In this document: positions 43,186 to 57,100 of the stretch, in pieces
Numbering within the stretch: position 1 is the first letter of the stretch
Layout of the letters: every line of letters starts with the position of its first letter
Origin: Telmatactis stephensoni
Lineage: Eukaryota; Cnidaria; Anthozoa; Actiniaria; Isophelliidae
NCBI GenBank assembly: GCA_029948255.1
Contig: JALIZF010001914.1
Location: 62,001-126,000 of the forward strand
Length of the DNA stretch: 64,000 bases
Direction of reading: 5' to 3'
Notes under the pieces: generated by a model
What the model saw: only the letters and a program-made list of their open reading frames with translations
What the model was told of the DNA's origin: nothing
Database searches by the model: none
Translations under genes and position numbers: made by a program

Positions 43186-43475
43186 GCAATTATACTTCGT
43201 GGATTTCGTTCCGTACTTTGTTGATAATTTCTTCCGATCGATTTCAGCTCTGATTAAGATCAGAGAAACAGGTAAAGGACAATTTTTCAAAGGTTTACAG
43301 CAATGTTAAGATAGCTGTCATTGATTTCATTGATTTCCTGGGCTAAAATTTTTTTTGACGCTTATTAGTTCCAATGCTTGCATTGCTGTTTCCAAAAATA
43401 GTTAACTTGGAAATTGCAGTTAAACACCCCAAAAACTGGTAGCGATAGTGTAAACGCGTGTAGATCTTAATTAGG

Positions 43476-43612
43476 CCATACTCCACTCATCGCAGAAATT
43501 ACTCGCAGTGAGCGCTAACGAGTACCGGTTGGAAATAAAAATCTATTGTTCAAAATTTCGCTGCAAGTAAAAATGATCGCTGCGAGTGCTTTCTGCGATG
43601 AGGGGAGAATGT
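43476..43612. repeat. Hairpin MITE, CTCATCGCAGAAA ends
   Basis: CACTCATCGCAGAAATTACT and TGCGAGTGCTTTCTGCGATG pair as inverted arms around a ~60-base centre. Confidence 0.75.
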
Positions 43613-44350
43613 GCTTAACTCCGAAACCTCCCATTGTGAAAGTCAGCAGACTTGATTTATTATTCTAAGGGACAAACGTATCCAATTATAGACGATTATG
43701 TTATCACAAACGTCATTGTCCTTAAATACATTTATGCTTAAGGTATTTGAACCTGCAGAATTTTGGTTAATTTTATCGATATTTTAAGTTACACCATATA
43801 AGATTAGTATCTTTATTATACATTTCTAGCATTTTTAGGCGAATCGAAAAATATAAAATCGACGTTTTTAACGGCAAATAGAAGTAGTTTGGCTAATTTT
43901 GTTGTCAAGGAAGTCAACCAATGAAAAAGTTCGATACTTTATTGAGCAAGTTTCTTCACACCACCATCAAATGTTGTCACTCATCCAGGATAGCAACAGA
44001 CAAAACATTATTGGGAGGGACAGATCAAAAATGAATTATTCGTAGCAATCTCGATATTAATAAATCAAGATATAGGAATCATGATGGAGGACAGCACTGA
44101 TAGACAGTCCTTTCGGCAAGTCGTTTTTTGCAATTTTTTTGCACAATTTGTAAGTAATTGTACTTTGTACACTCATATTCTGTATATTGTAAGGAAAATG
44201 AAGATTTTGCACCTATATAATACTTAGCATATTGACATAATATTTGGCATAGACTTAGAAGACATGCTGACAAACATTCAATTAGTGAGTTTCAAGACCG
44301 CCCTTCTGGTGTTTGGCTTGGTAATACAAAAATTTGCGGCTTTATATATA

Positions 44351-44601
44351 TTTTGGACGACGAAAGTTTCGTCCAAGACGCAGTTTTCGTCCGAGACGAA
44401 GTTTTTAACACTGAACCCAAATGCATAAACTAATAGATGAAATTTTCGTCACAAAATCCGTTGAGAATTGTGCGTCGTTTTGACGCACAAAATAGTCGAA
44501 ATCTTTGTCCTGGACGAAATTATTCGTCTTGCATTTATTCTGACGAAATTTATCAAGACGAAAAGTACAATATGGACGAAACTTTCGTCGTCCAAGATAA
44601 A
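44351..44601. repeat. GACGAAA-rich foldback element
   Basis: The ends TTTTGGACGACGAAAGTTTC and GAAACTTTCGTCGTCCAA are inverted. Within 250 bases about twelve copies of GACGAA or its complement occur in both orientations. A second perfect hairpin, TTGTGCGTC...GACGCACAA, lies at 44468-44491. Confidence 0.75.
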
Positions 44602-45100
44602 AACAAGGTGTGTATGTAATCACAGAAACTAGAGTGATCAAAAAGATGGTCGCAAAACCACATTAATGAAGCTCTAGTTTAGGAACTTGAATCCACTGTT
44701 ATTTCTCGATAAATACAAATACACAAATAGAAAAAAGCAAAACTCACGATTTCGCCTGTTGAATAAATAAACATCTAATTAACGCTCTAATATTCTGAGT
44801 AAAATGTTTTGTTATCGTTCAACGTTTTACTGTTTTATTAATGCTGTCATAACAATGTATTTATAGATATCTATTGCGTAAAGGAAACCTCGAAAGGTTC
44901 TTAATATCCTGCCTTATATTAATATGTTGCTTGTATAATCTATAAAGGGAATTTTCTCAAATTATAGTTATCTTATCATGTAAACGTTACACCACAAAAT
45001 GTGTTGTCGATGAATGTTAATTCTCATTACAAATTGATGATTTCTCGCGTATTTAATTGAAAAGGAAAAATTTCTAAATTTAGTCCCGAGTAGACTTATT
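44602..45100. other. Upstream region of the first PAN-EGF-F5/8C gene
   Basis: AT-rich and non-coding. The promoter is expected here, but I can point to no clear TATA box or initiator. Confidence 0.35.
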
Positions 45101-48100
45101 ATGGAGAGGATCTTAGCTCAGGTTTTCTGGGTTTGGATATTTTCGTGTTTTACCATCCAAACCAAATGTGACAATGCTGATGTTATCCAATACAGTGCAG
45201 CCAACACTTCTGTGATGCACGATACAAAGACGGGACTTCATTTTGCCAAATTTGTCAAACTTCTCAATAGCTCTTTGAGTGTTGCCCCGATAAAAGTACT
45301 GCAAGTCAAGACACAAGACACTTGTCTGATAGATTGTGTGGCAGATCTGAAATGTGTGTCGCTTAACTTTGCCAAGTCATCAAATTCTGGTAGACATCAG
45401 TGCGAACTGCTCTCAACAGACATCTACAGAAATGCCAACAATTTAACAAGCAATATAAGCTACCATCATTTTACTATCCAGGTAAGATATGACAGATACT
45501 TCAACTATTTTATTGTTATAAAGTTTTCCTTTATTTTAATCATGCTCATTAATTTCGATTCGTTCTCTTTTTGTCATGGACCGTTAAAGACCAAATGTAT
45601 ATTTACACCATGCAAGAACAGCGGAGTTTGTATTCCAGTCTACACAAACAACTCCTACACCTGCAAATGTCCAACTCTAGTCTTTGGAAGTCATTGCGAA
45701 ACCAGTAAGTAAACAGATAGCTATACTGTGCTAATTCCTTGATTTCATCTGGCATCATTCTTAATTTGGTTAAAAAATATTACAGACATTGCAAAACATT
45801 CAGAGCGTCTCAAAAGTTCGTTCTCCTGATTTGTCATTATTTTATTTTGGCTTACGAAGAAGCATTTTCTGGTACATAAAAAAAATCTTGCAGCGGTATG
45901 TTATTAGTTTTAAGGTGGCTCGACTGGGTTTTATTTGAGGCGCACCTCCGCTGTTTGATCGCAAAATGCGTCGGGCCAAAAACCTTATTTCAAAAACAAT
46001 TTCACAGCAAGTCTAGGGATAGTTTCAAGTTTCTTTTGACGCTTAAATCATTATGATCGGAGCGACCAATAATTTATAGTGACGGCATTGCTGTTTTAAC
46101 AAACATGAATTTTTTTCATGGCATCGTAAGATACCCAAAATAAATTATATAAACGTGAATTTTTAGACCGCTATACTTCGGGTTGACGTTGTTTTGGTCG
46201 TCAAGATCTCCATTGTCCCTGTTCTGTGAATTCTGAACGAAATTATGTATGAAAACACTTACAGTCATGCAAGAGATACCACTGAACAAATTTCGATTTT
46301 TGAAAATTCGTATCTCCTTGATTTTTCAACTTATATCCTTCAAACTTCACAGTTTTACTGATTTTGATGTGCTCTTTCCAGCTATGGTCATTGTTTTTAA
46401 GTTTGGAAACTTTTGGAATTACATGTAAAAGCCGTTAGTTTAAAATGACTGTAGCAATTCACAAAATACGCCATTTGCACGTATAAGATTGCAGGATACG
46501 TCTCGGTAACTGTCATATTCGATTCAACATGAAAAATATAATCAGTTTAGAATAGTCATGTTACCAGCCTCTACCCTAAAATGCCTTTTGCACTTTTTGC
46601 GATCGACTTTTTCAGTTTTGCGCCTAGTCTAAGAGTGCCATATCAAAATTCACAAGTTCAGAAAAAAACTGGACAAAGGAGTTGGTTGACGACCAAAACA
46701 ACGTCAGCAGGAAGTATAGCGATCTAAAAATTCACGTTTTTACAATTTATTTTAGATGTCTTACAATGCTTCAATGGCCATGAAATGTGTAAATGAAATA
46801 AGTGAAATGATAAACAAAAGATGAAAAGGCGCACCTCTATCAACTTGACCTAAATTCGTATTTCTCAAAATTGCGCAAAGAAATTTTGTTCTATTTCTCC
46901 AAACGAACAATTAAAGAGTATGTCGATAAAATGTGTGTCCTTTAGTAAGACTTTTTTGGCCGAGTGAACTAAATGCTTAGAATTATGCACTTTTTTTGGT
47001 GCGTAAAAGTTCAAGCGCATTTTCTTTGAAAACGCTTCCATAGCCGAAATCTTTTAAACATAGTAACAGCGGAGAACTTCATCTGGATTCTAGCATGTAT
47101 ACAATTTGTCTGCGCATGTCTGTGTTTTTGGCTCGAAATTCATTTGCATATCGAATGCAAGAAATTTTGTTGACACGAAACACCTGGTTGGCGATCTCGT
47201 TCTTCAAAAATTATGTTAATTACCGAAATACCAAAATATGGAGACACCTGAGACATAAGCAGTCTACCTACCGCTAGTGGGTTTTGCATAATTATTTAAA
47301 TCGAAGGTACAAAAATAGCAGGAGATAAGAATAACGTTTTCAAAACTTAAATTACTTTATTCAATAGCCCTAAATCATATTTACAATAAATGCAAGATAT
47401 TGATAATAAAAAAGGAAAACATATTTAGATAACGATACTGAAAAGTTTTTGTCGGCCTAAGTCAAGTTCATTTATCTCGAAAGATTGTTTTTCATATCAA
47501 CGACACAACAAAAATCGAGCATGACAAAAAATCACTAGTTGAGCACTACTACACTATAAAATTTGGCCACTAACCATCTTATGCAAGCAGAATTCAGTCT
47601 TTTCCATATATCGTGGCATTACAAAGCTCCATTAACAGCAATTCTTCCCAAAATGACCTTGTCGGCTTAGCAAAGGTTTAATCATGACTTGGCTGCTCCG
47701 GCTTTTTTCATCACATGCAGGTCCAAGAATAATCGTTAGTTTTCATCTATTTTACGACTTTTCGATTAAAGAACATCCTCGTTGTTATCTCAGAACTTTT
47801 AGAAATAATGGGGAGTTATTTTGTTCTTGGAGAGTGACGCTTTTTTTCTTTTTTGCAAATGTTTCTCTTAAACTTTTTAGCTCGAGGATCGATTGTAAAG
47901 GCCCGGACACACGGTGCAACATTTCCCGAAACATTTGCTGAAACACCGCGCGCAACACGGTTGCACCGTGTGTCCAGCACTGAAACATTTCGTGCAACGT
48001 TGTGCGCAACAGTTCTGAACAGTTGCAGAAGTAGAACTCGATCCCACTTCTGCGGAATGGGTGGACACACGCTGCAACATTGTGTTGCGCGCGTTGTTTC

Positions 48101-51100
48101 AGCAAATGTTTCAAGAAATGTTGCACCGTGCACGTGTGTCCAAGCCTTAAAATGACAACGCTGATTGGACAGTTTTCCCTTTTGACAACGTAGGAAGAAT
48201 TTCTTGATATCCAACAAGAAAGAGATTTTTCACTCCTTTCTCTTCAAGTATTTTATTACGGCTCAATCGCTCTCGACTTCTCCCAAACTTTCCCGCGTGT
48301 TTGCATCAGGCTATGCAAAACGGAAATACGGTTTATATTTGTTAAATATCAATTTCATGATGTTTATTTTCCCTAAGAGCAGAGTCTCTAACATGAAAAT
48401 AAGTAGACTCTGCACGATAACTTAGCAACGCATGTGAACAACAATAGAGTCTCAAGAGAGCCTTTTCCTGTCAAAACCGGTTTCAACCGGTTGGTTCGTC
48501 CTAGACCGGCAGGGTATCCTGTTTTTCGTGTAGCTGGGTTGACTCTTTTGTTTTAGTGTCCCAAAGGGAAAAGAAAACAAATTAATAATTCCAGTTACCT
48601 TTACTTGTAGATTGTAATAGAGCGTTCGGAATGGAAGATAGAAGGATTCTGGATTCTCAGATCTCAGCTTCTTCTTCCTATGACTCGCATACCGCTCCTA
48701 GACATGGAAGACTCAATAACATTCTTGGCGGTGGTTCATGGAGCCCCCAACACCCAACTGCAGGTCAGTATTTACAGATTGATTTGGGTTCAAATCAAAC
48801 CATAATGAAAGTGGCAACACAGGGAAGACATCATAATGATCAGAGAGTCACGAAATACTCGCTGAAGTATAGTGACGATAATACTCAATGGACTGACTAT
48901 ATTATCAATGGTAGTGTAAAGGTGAGTATAGTGATGCACTTAACAGTGACACATTTATTATATGCTCGCTTACTGCTTTAGCCAATCAGAATTTGAAGTG
49001 AGCTCGATATTTTAGGCGTGTAGACATCTCGCCTGGATGATCAGCAACGGTAAATTGAATTGCCATGACAATCGATTTCCGGCATTTCCTTTTGATACTC
49101 AGACGAGCTTTGAAATTTGGTTGCACTTGGTCGGTGACACGTGTTGCATAACGTACATAAACATGGCTAGCACACCACACATGATGTCGTATGCATACTT
49201 AATGATAGTTATCCAACCGAAAGGGGAGTGCAACGAGCAGATGCAATATGTTCAAAGTGAAACAAATCACATCTTTTAATCATGGATTGTTTTTATAGAC
49301 TTCCAAATTTTGAAATGATATGTCCAAGTTATGATTGACAATGACACTCACTCACACAAAATAACACTTAACACTTATTTTCTGGGACCGAGGGGAACGA
49401 CAGAATGCCACAATTTTGTTCGAGACCGTAAGATGTTTTTGCCTAAAAGAATGACTTGTTTGTTTAATACGGCATTTATATAACGTTATTAAAACAGATG
49501 AATAGTCAGAGAAGCATTCTGGTACCTTTTTTACTATGTTCGATAATTTGTTTAGGAAAATCCATTTTCGTTCTCTTTACTTTGTGCTTCATGATGGAGG
49601 CTCTGCAAAGTGCAAAACTGGCCGACTTCTCAGCGATGTAGCTTTCAAAATTTAACGGTGACCCCCTATTTTTGGGCTTATTGTATGTGTTTCATGATGA
49701 TTTATCAGCATGCTAAATTATATTACAGCTAAATTAAATTACAGAATTTTCATTTATTTTGCATTTTCCCGCGAACGTGCTTAACACAAGCACATTTTAA
49801 AAAAGTGCGGCTGCTCGCTTTACTCGTAGCAATAAACCACGTTTAAATAATTTTAAGGGCAGTATTTACTGAAAATTTTTGTCAATTTCCTACATTCAAA
49901 TGGTCTATGTACCAGAAATAAACATAAAATTCTGATGACTGATGACATTTTTTTAAGTTTGAACTTTTTATTTGTCACAAACATGTTTCGAGGTCTCATG
50001 TTTCGACTCACCTCATCGTCAGTGTGAATAGATTACATGAATACAGATCTATGTCGTCTTTAGACAGCACGTAGGCTTTACACTATTTTATAAGAAAAGT
50101 ATACATTTTCTAAATGCTGAATAAATGTAGTTTTCAAATATTCTTTTATATTATTAGGTTTTTCATCGTAGAAAATGTTATTCGTTAGCCACGCCCCTGT
50201 AAAATTGGGAAGTTAAACGAGACTTACCTGTAAGTTGAAGTTTGACTGAGATTCTGTGTAGTCATCATGACGTGTAAGGAATCACATGAGATTGCACTAA
50301 CCATACCCATAATTCAATATTTTAAAGTGGATGCGAGCAAAGGCAAAACCTAAGTAAGGGAGGGATGTGACGATGCACACATAATAAAATGTCAATGAGG
50401 GTAGGGCATGTGATTCCTTTTACTTCATGATGACTACACAGAATTCCAGTCAAACTTCAACTTCCAAGTAAGTCTCGTTTAACTTATAAATTCTGTTACG
50501 TCATCATTCCGTAAGGAATCCCATGAGATATTTAGAGCTTGTATTTGTGAGCGGCCAACAACAATGATCAAAGCCTTTAACAGTAAGAACTGTAACTTTA
50601 TAGTAACAATTAACAATGCAACTTTACATTACAATTGAGAGGACAGAATGCTGTTCCCTACTTGTCCTGAGACATAGGTGGGCTTATTGTAATACTTGGC
50701 AAATGTGGAGTCACGTGACCACCCAGCAGTTTTGCAGATTGTCTCAATAGATACTCCTGCCCTACTTGCTGCACTAGTTGAACAAGCTCTAGTACTGTGT
50801 GGTGAAAATCTCTTCAAGTCAATGCCTGCAGCCTCTAATGTAACTTTTATCCATCTTGAAATTGTTTCTTTACTAACCTTACCATAAGGTTTAACAAAAC
50901 TTATAAACAGAGAGGTACAATTTCCCCGCAGGGGTTCAGTACGTTTTAAATACTCTTTAATAACAGTAACAATGCATAACCTTCTGTCTGGAGCATATGC
51001 AAGTAGTTCTAATTCATGGAGGTGTGTCCCAGGCCTTGTGTGTTTCAGTTTATCACCAATGCTAAACTTCACTATAGAAGATTTAAGATCCATGTTGCGC

Positions 51101-54100
51101 AAGTCAAGAAGATGCAACGTTTGAATTCGTTGAGCTGACAGAATTGCCATTAAAGCAGCTAGTTTCATTGTCAGTGTTTTAAGTGACAGCTTCCTTACTG
51201 GTGACAGTTTCTTAAGGTATTGTAGTAGAACTGATGGGTCCCATGTAATGCAGTTCTTAGGTAGAGATGGTCTCTGCTGGAAGACACCTTTGAGGAATTG
51301 CTTAACAAGTGGGTGATCCCCAAATGTTTTTCCCCCAGGGAATACAAGAATTTGTGACAGTGCAGATCGTGCTGTATTGAGGGCACTGTACCCAATCCCT
51401 TGATCATAGAGCTCTGAAAGAAAGTCTAAAGCTTGACTTGGATCTGCCTGATGGGGATTAATGTGTCTTTTACTACAAAACTGTGTCCATCTAGTGAGGT
51501 AAACTGAGTACTGTTTCTGTGTGCCTTTTCGCCAGGACTGCATGATGATCTCCGCAGTCTTCTGCGAAACTCCTCTGATTCTAAGGGAATCCCTGACAAG
51601 TTGCAGACCAATAACTTCATCTTGTTGTGTAATGGATGTGTTGCTGTTTTGTCTGTCGGCATCAACAATGTTCTTTTCGACTGAGGCAGTAACAATGGTA
51701 TTTTTATCAACATTTTCAGAAGTCGTGGAAACCACACCTGTGTAGTCCACAGTGGCACTATAACATATCCTCTTGCCTGATCTTCCTCCATTTTCTTTAA
51801 CATTCTGTTGATCAATGAGAAAGGAGGAAAGGCATAAATATGATAATTTTCCCAATTGATAGAAAATGAGTCAACAGCTAATGCCTCTGGGTCAGGTTTC
51901 CATGAAATGTAGGGTTTTATCTGGTGATTTATTCTAGAAGCAAACAAATCAATATTGGGTCTACCCCAAGTATTTGTTATCCAATCAAAAAGTTTTGGAT
52001 TTAGTTGCCATTCTAGGTCAGATTTAGAATTTTCCCTAGATGCTCTGTCAGCTTCTATGTTTAGTTTCCCAGGGATGTGAGCAGCGGAAACCCATAATTT
52101 CCTATCAATACACCACAGCCATAGTTGTTTTGCAAGCCCATTACAGAGCACTTTGGTACCACCCATTTTGTTTATATATGCTATGGCAGTGGTATTGTCA
52201 AGCATGCACCTTATGTGGGTATTTTCCATGTTGGCACAAAAACATTTCAATGTGAAAAAGCATGCTAAAATCTCAAGATAGTTGATATGGTAACTTTTTT
52301 CTTTTTCAGACCAGAACCCTCTTGTAGAGGTTTGTTTGTACACTCCTCCCCAACCTGTGAGTGAGGCATCAGAATAAATTATAATTGCTGGCTTTCCATG
52401 AGAAATGGGTTTGAATGAAGTGTGTATATTTGATATCCACCATTGGATGTCAATTTTTGCTGCTCCTGATAATTCCATAGTGGAATCATAATTTCCTTTG
52501 TTGGTCTTTAAAGCTTCAGATTTTTCTATTTCTAACTGATGGTAAAATAAGGGTGCATACAAAACTCCTGGAGTGCACGATATCATCGTTCCTAGGAGTT
52601 CTGCCACCCCACGGATTGTTGGTGATTTTACTGAGAGGATTTTTGAGCAGCATGATGACACTTTATCTGCTTTCTGTTGTGTCAGCGATATTTGCATTTT
52701 GACTGAGTTTAGTACAAAACCTAAGAAGGTGATTGTTTGTGATGGAATTAGTGAGGACTTTTCCTCATTAATTGTGAATCCCAGTCCTTTAAATAGGTTG
52801 ACAGTTTGATTTATATTATCTTGGCATTCATTGGATGACTCGCCTTGCAGGTAAGTATCATCGATATAGCCTACATTCTCAAAACCTTTACACCTTAAAG
52901 TAGAGTAAACAGGCTTAAGAAGCTTGGTAAAAATTCTAGGGGCACTGGAAAGCCCATTAGGTAGACAGGTAAACTGAAATATTTTGTTTTTCCAAGAAAA
53001 TCTCAAGTACTTTCTATCAGATACACTGACTGGTACAGAATAATGAGCCTCTTTTAGGTCAACTGTGGCCATAAAGCAGTTTTGGCGCATTAGAGTAGTG
53101 GCATTTTGTAAATTTTCCATCTTAAAATGTTGGTATTCAACTGACTTATTTAAACTCTTCAAGTTTAAAATCAGTCGGTGACCACCATCTTTTTTGCATC
53201 TGATAAATATTGAGGACAGAAACTCCCCTGCTGTATGCCCAGTTTCCTCTAGTACCCCTTTAGCCAGTAGGTCAGATATCTTTGTATCAATTATATTGGA
53301 TTCTGCTTCATTAAACATAGACTTCTTTGGGGTATAATATTGGTGTGGTGTGTAGGAAAACTTGATCTTTACACCACGTATGCACTCGTGTATGAATTTG
53401 TCAGAAGTAATTTTCTGCCATTCTTCAATGCAATATTTCAGTTTACCTGCTTGAGCTAAACCATTGTTAGACATTGAACTCACCTTAACTGGGAGTTCCA
53501 TGTGTTGTTTTTCAACTATTGTTGTTTCTGTTTGTTTTTCTGTCTGGGTGGTCTGTGACCCTGGCCTCTGTACAAAAAAGAACTAGAGGACTTTTCACCA
53601 GAATAACTCTGTGAGGCATGTCTTTTGTTATGTACATGTACATTATGTCTTGAGTAAGAGTTTGATGATGATGATGTTTTTGATGACACTTTTTGTCCAA
53701 CTTTGTTTGTTTCAGTTATTTCCTTAACTGATTTTGGTAAATCATCACCAAATAACAGTTTTGTAACTGCAGTTTGAGAACCACATAATTGTTTATATTG
53801 ATCATTAAGATCTGGTTTGATGAGCTCCCTTCTCTTAAGATTAAGCTCATTTACTGAGTGACCTGTTAATGTTAGGGCATCTAGTCCTTGCTGAAGAAGC
53901 TCTCCAACTTCCTCCCCAGATAATGGTCTTGGGGAACCTTTCAGTGACAGCAATTTATCACACAATTTGCTAATTGGAATCATGCTTTTTAATAGAGTCA
54001 ACTCTAGTTTCTGCATTTTCAAGTCACGTGATCTTGTGTGTGGTCTCATTTTACTCCAGATTTCTGGGTTTACTTTTGTGTTTACCAGATTTTCACAGTT

Positions 54101-57100
54101 TTCTGGTCTGTTATATTTCTCTAGTTTTTCTTTAGCTTTGTCCCCAGACAAGCTAGTCTTAACCATCTTGTCAACAAGCGATGCTAACTTAGTATTGATT
54201 GGATCGCTTACAGCCCCTTCTGACTGATATAACTTGGAGAGTTCTGATAGGATTTCATCCTCATCAGTCTCATGATCTTTTGAGGCATCGCCTGTATTAT
54301 TTATGAGCTTTTCTATATCATTTGTTAGCTCTTCAACTGTGGCGGTACTTTTTCCCGCCAATTCCTGACGTTCCTCAGTATCAGATTCTTCATCGCTCAA
54401 CTCCTCTGATTTACGTTTCCTCGACTCTTTTGATTCTAGGAATTTTTTGTTCGGCGGGCAAGGAGTTCTCTGGCGACTTAGCTGTGCTTGAACTCGCCGA
54501 TTTGCCCTTACTCGATCTCCCTGTGGGAGTTTTCTTCGAGTTTTTGTCTTTCGACACTGAACCCTGTGGGTTTTCTGAAGTAACCTTGTCAGTCCCATCG
54601 ACTTCGGTTTCGTTCATCTTTGGCGCCACGGCTGATTTCAGCATATTGTGGCAGGACAGTCCAGAAATACACGACCACTATACAACTTCTGTTGTGATAA
54701 TGCTTGATTACGACTCAAGGTGTACAAAGATTGTACTTTTCGAAGAAATTGTGGTCGGTTGACTGTATATTTCGAGTGAAAACTTTGCTAGTCGAGACTC
54801 GTGTCCGCCATCGAGCGGGAAGGTAAGCGCATTGAATTGTGGGATTGGTCAGTGCAATCTCATGGGATTCCTACACAGAATGATGACGTAACAGAATTGA
54901 TTGTTAAACTTTGGTGTAGGTTTGCGGATAAACTAAAATAGATATCGGAAATCTGAGACATACTTTTTAGATCATTATCTAGAGAATGTGTTGTAATGCT
55001 TTTCACAATGATAGCTCAAATTCCATGTGCAAACAAACTATTAGAATGCATTACGAATTTCACTTATGTCCTCTTAGGATTATAACTTTTAACGAAAAAG
55101 TAAAAAAATCTGAGGCACCCTTTTTTAGGTCATCATCTTGAGAGTGTGATGGAGTGTTTTTCTTAAACATGACTTACATTCCATCTGCAATCAAACTATT
55201 TGATCGCACATGGTCGAATTTCACTTATACTTCCCTAACATGTCCTGTAATGAAAAACGTAATGATATTAAAGGGTTATTAACCGAGCGCGAGGTCTGTA
55301 TGGTCATACAGACCGAGCAAACGAGGTTAATAACTTATTTATTATATGGCTTTGAGAAGTCCCGTAAAACAATTGCCAAACGCAAACTTTTCTTTTCATC
55401 CGGGACAGCGCTCCTGATATGGCAAAATACAGACCATGCGTTAGCCAATCAGAATTCAGGAAATTATCTAGCCATATAATAAAGGATCATACAGGTGAAC
55501 CTCTCAAATACGGACACCGAAGGGCCAGATAAAAGTGTCGGTATTATAGAGGTGTTCTTACGAATTTTTAAAGTTTCTTATGACAAGTATATAGTATCTT
55601 ATGCTCTTTTTGAGATCAAAAAGACGTATAGTCTAATAGTGGCGTAGCGAGTGGGGCGCCAGGGAGGGCCATCGGCCCCCCTAAAATTTTGGACTTGAAG
55701 AATGTTAATGACATCACTTTATAAAGTTTTACTTTTAATTTAATTCACAATATTTATCTCAAGTATAATCCACACTTGGACCAAGCCGGTTTGTTTTTGT
55801 TTCTTGATGCAAATCATTTGGTTATCTATCTATCGATCGATCGATAACCTTTCCATTGACGGCCCCCATATCCCCTTTTGCTCAGGCCTCGCTACGCCCC
55901 TGGGGCCCCAACAATTTTGCATTACAGTGTATTCAGTACTCACACTCTTACGCCAATCAGATCAATATTTCAACTTACAAGATGTCAGAAAAAAATTACT
56001 GGTATTCCAGTAAAAGTTTTATGGCACACTAATGTTATCTTTATCTAAAGGTGGGGTGAACACGCATGGGGTTCTCATTAATGATACTTCAAAAGGAATT
56101 CCTAAGCACGAGGTTAACACCCATCGTCCATTCCAACAATTTATTGCCTTGGGGTATAAGTTTATTCAAAATTTCAACCCTGGCCGATGCCACGTGCTAT
56201 CAGTTTCCTTTCTAGCGGTTTTAGTCTCCCGCCATTGCTGGGCAATGTTTTTATCTATAATGTATGTAATAAGCGACTATGTGCTGGGCAGCCGGCACAT
56301 AACCAGATTTAAGCCTTCCCATTGTTTGAGTCGTTATTTGCCCTGCAATCAAAGCTCAACAGTAACAGCAATACCTCTCGGCATAAACTAAAGTAATTAC
56401 ATATGATTGCAAACAAGTTGAAGACATAAAGGTCCATACTATCCGAATAACGAGGTCGAATTTGTATGAATTTTACCATCTGGAGCAGATATTAGGTGTC
56501 CGTTGTCCGTAATAGAGAGAGGCCGTAATATACGGAGCTTTGAGGCATTTTTAACAAAAAAGTATGGAGGTTTTGTCGGGACAAAAAGTCTATTCATAAT
56601 ATGGATGTGTCCGTATTATGGATGTGTTCGTATTATGGATGTGTTCGTATTATAGAGGCGTCCATACCGAGAGGTTCCACTGTATTTGAAAACAACATTT
56701 ATTCAGCTTTCCGAAAATGTGTATGAGTTTCTTTATAAAATATGATAAAGCCTGCGTGCTGTTGAAGCCTAAAGAATAGTGAGGCAAAACGCATCCTGAT
56801 ACCTTAATCTACCAAAGTTGGCGTGGCTGAAGCTACTTTTTACCTCTGAAAGATACCAACGTAACACGAACAAAGAACCGATTTTCGTATCAGGGTTTGG
56901 CTGTGCTTCCCTACGAGACACAAAACCTCGTCATTTTGATCCCTAAATGATATGACGATCACCCCTGTCCTAACTATATGGGAGTCCCCCAACCTGAGGG
57001 AGCTATATCTATAGATACTTTATAAAAGAGGATAATACATTACGAATCAATGATTTTTTGTATTTTCTTTTTTTATCTATCATATAATACTCAGTTCACT

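Larger units (their letters stand above)
50490..54897 (-). mobile_element. DIRS-type retrotransposon, copy 2, in antisense inside intron 3
   Basis: The inverted ends are ATTCTGTTACGTCATCATTC (50490-50529) and, at 54857-54897, ATCTCATGGGATTCC...GATGACGTAACAGAAT. Reading on the minus strand from 54897 gives gag, RT-RNase H-methyltransferase and tyrosine recombinase. The RT and recombinase frames are open. The gag has a frameshift in an A-run near 54445. It belongs to the same clade as copy 1 but is clearly diverged in sequence and terminal repeats. Confidence 0.9.

Noticed and set aside
47785..48217. Overlapping frames of up to 133 codons around 47.8-48.2 kb
   Set aside because: They arise from the symmetric hairpin MITE at 47898-48148 and have a Cys/Arg-rich composition without a domain.
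55260..55340. Short repeats in TTAACCGAGCGCGAGG...GAGGTTAATAA as a regulatory operator
   Set aside because: It is an inverted repeat directly adjoining the MITE at 55338, more simply explained as part of a repeat element.
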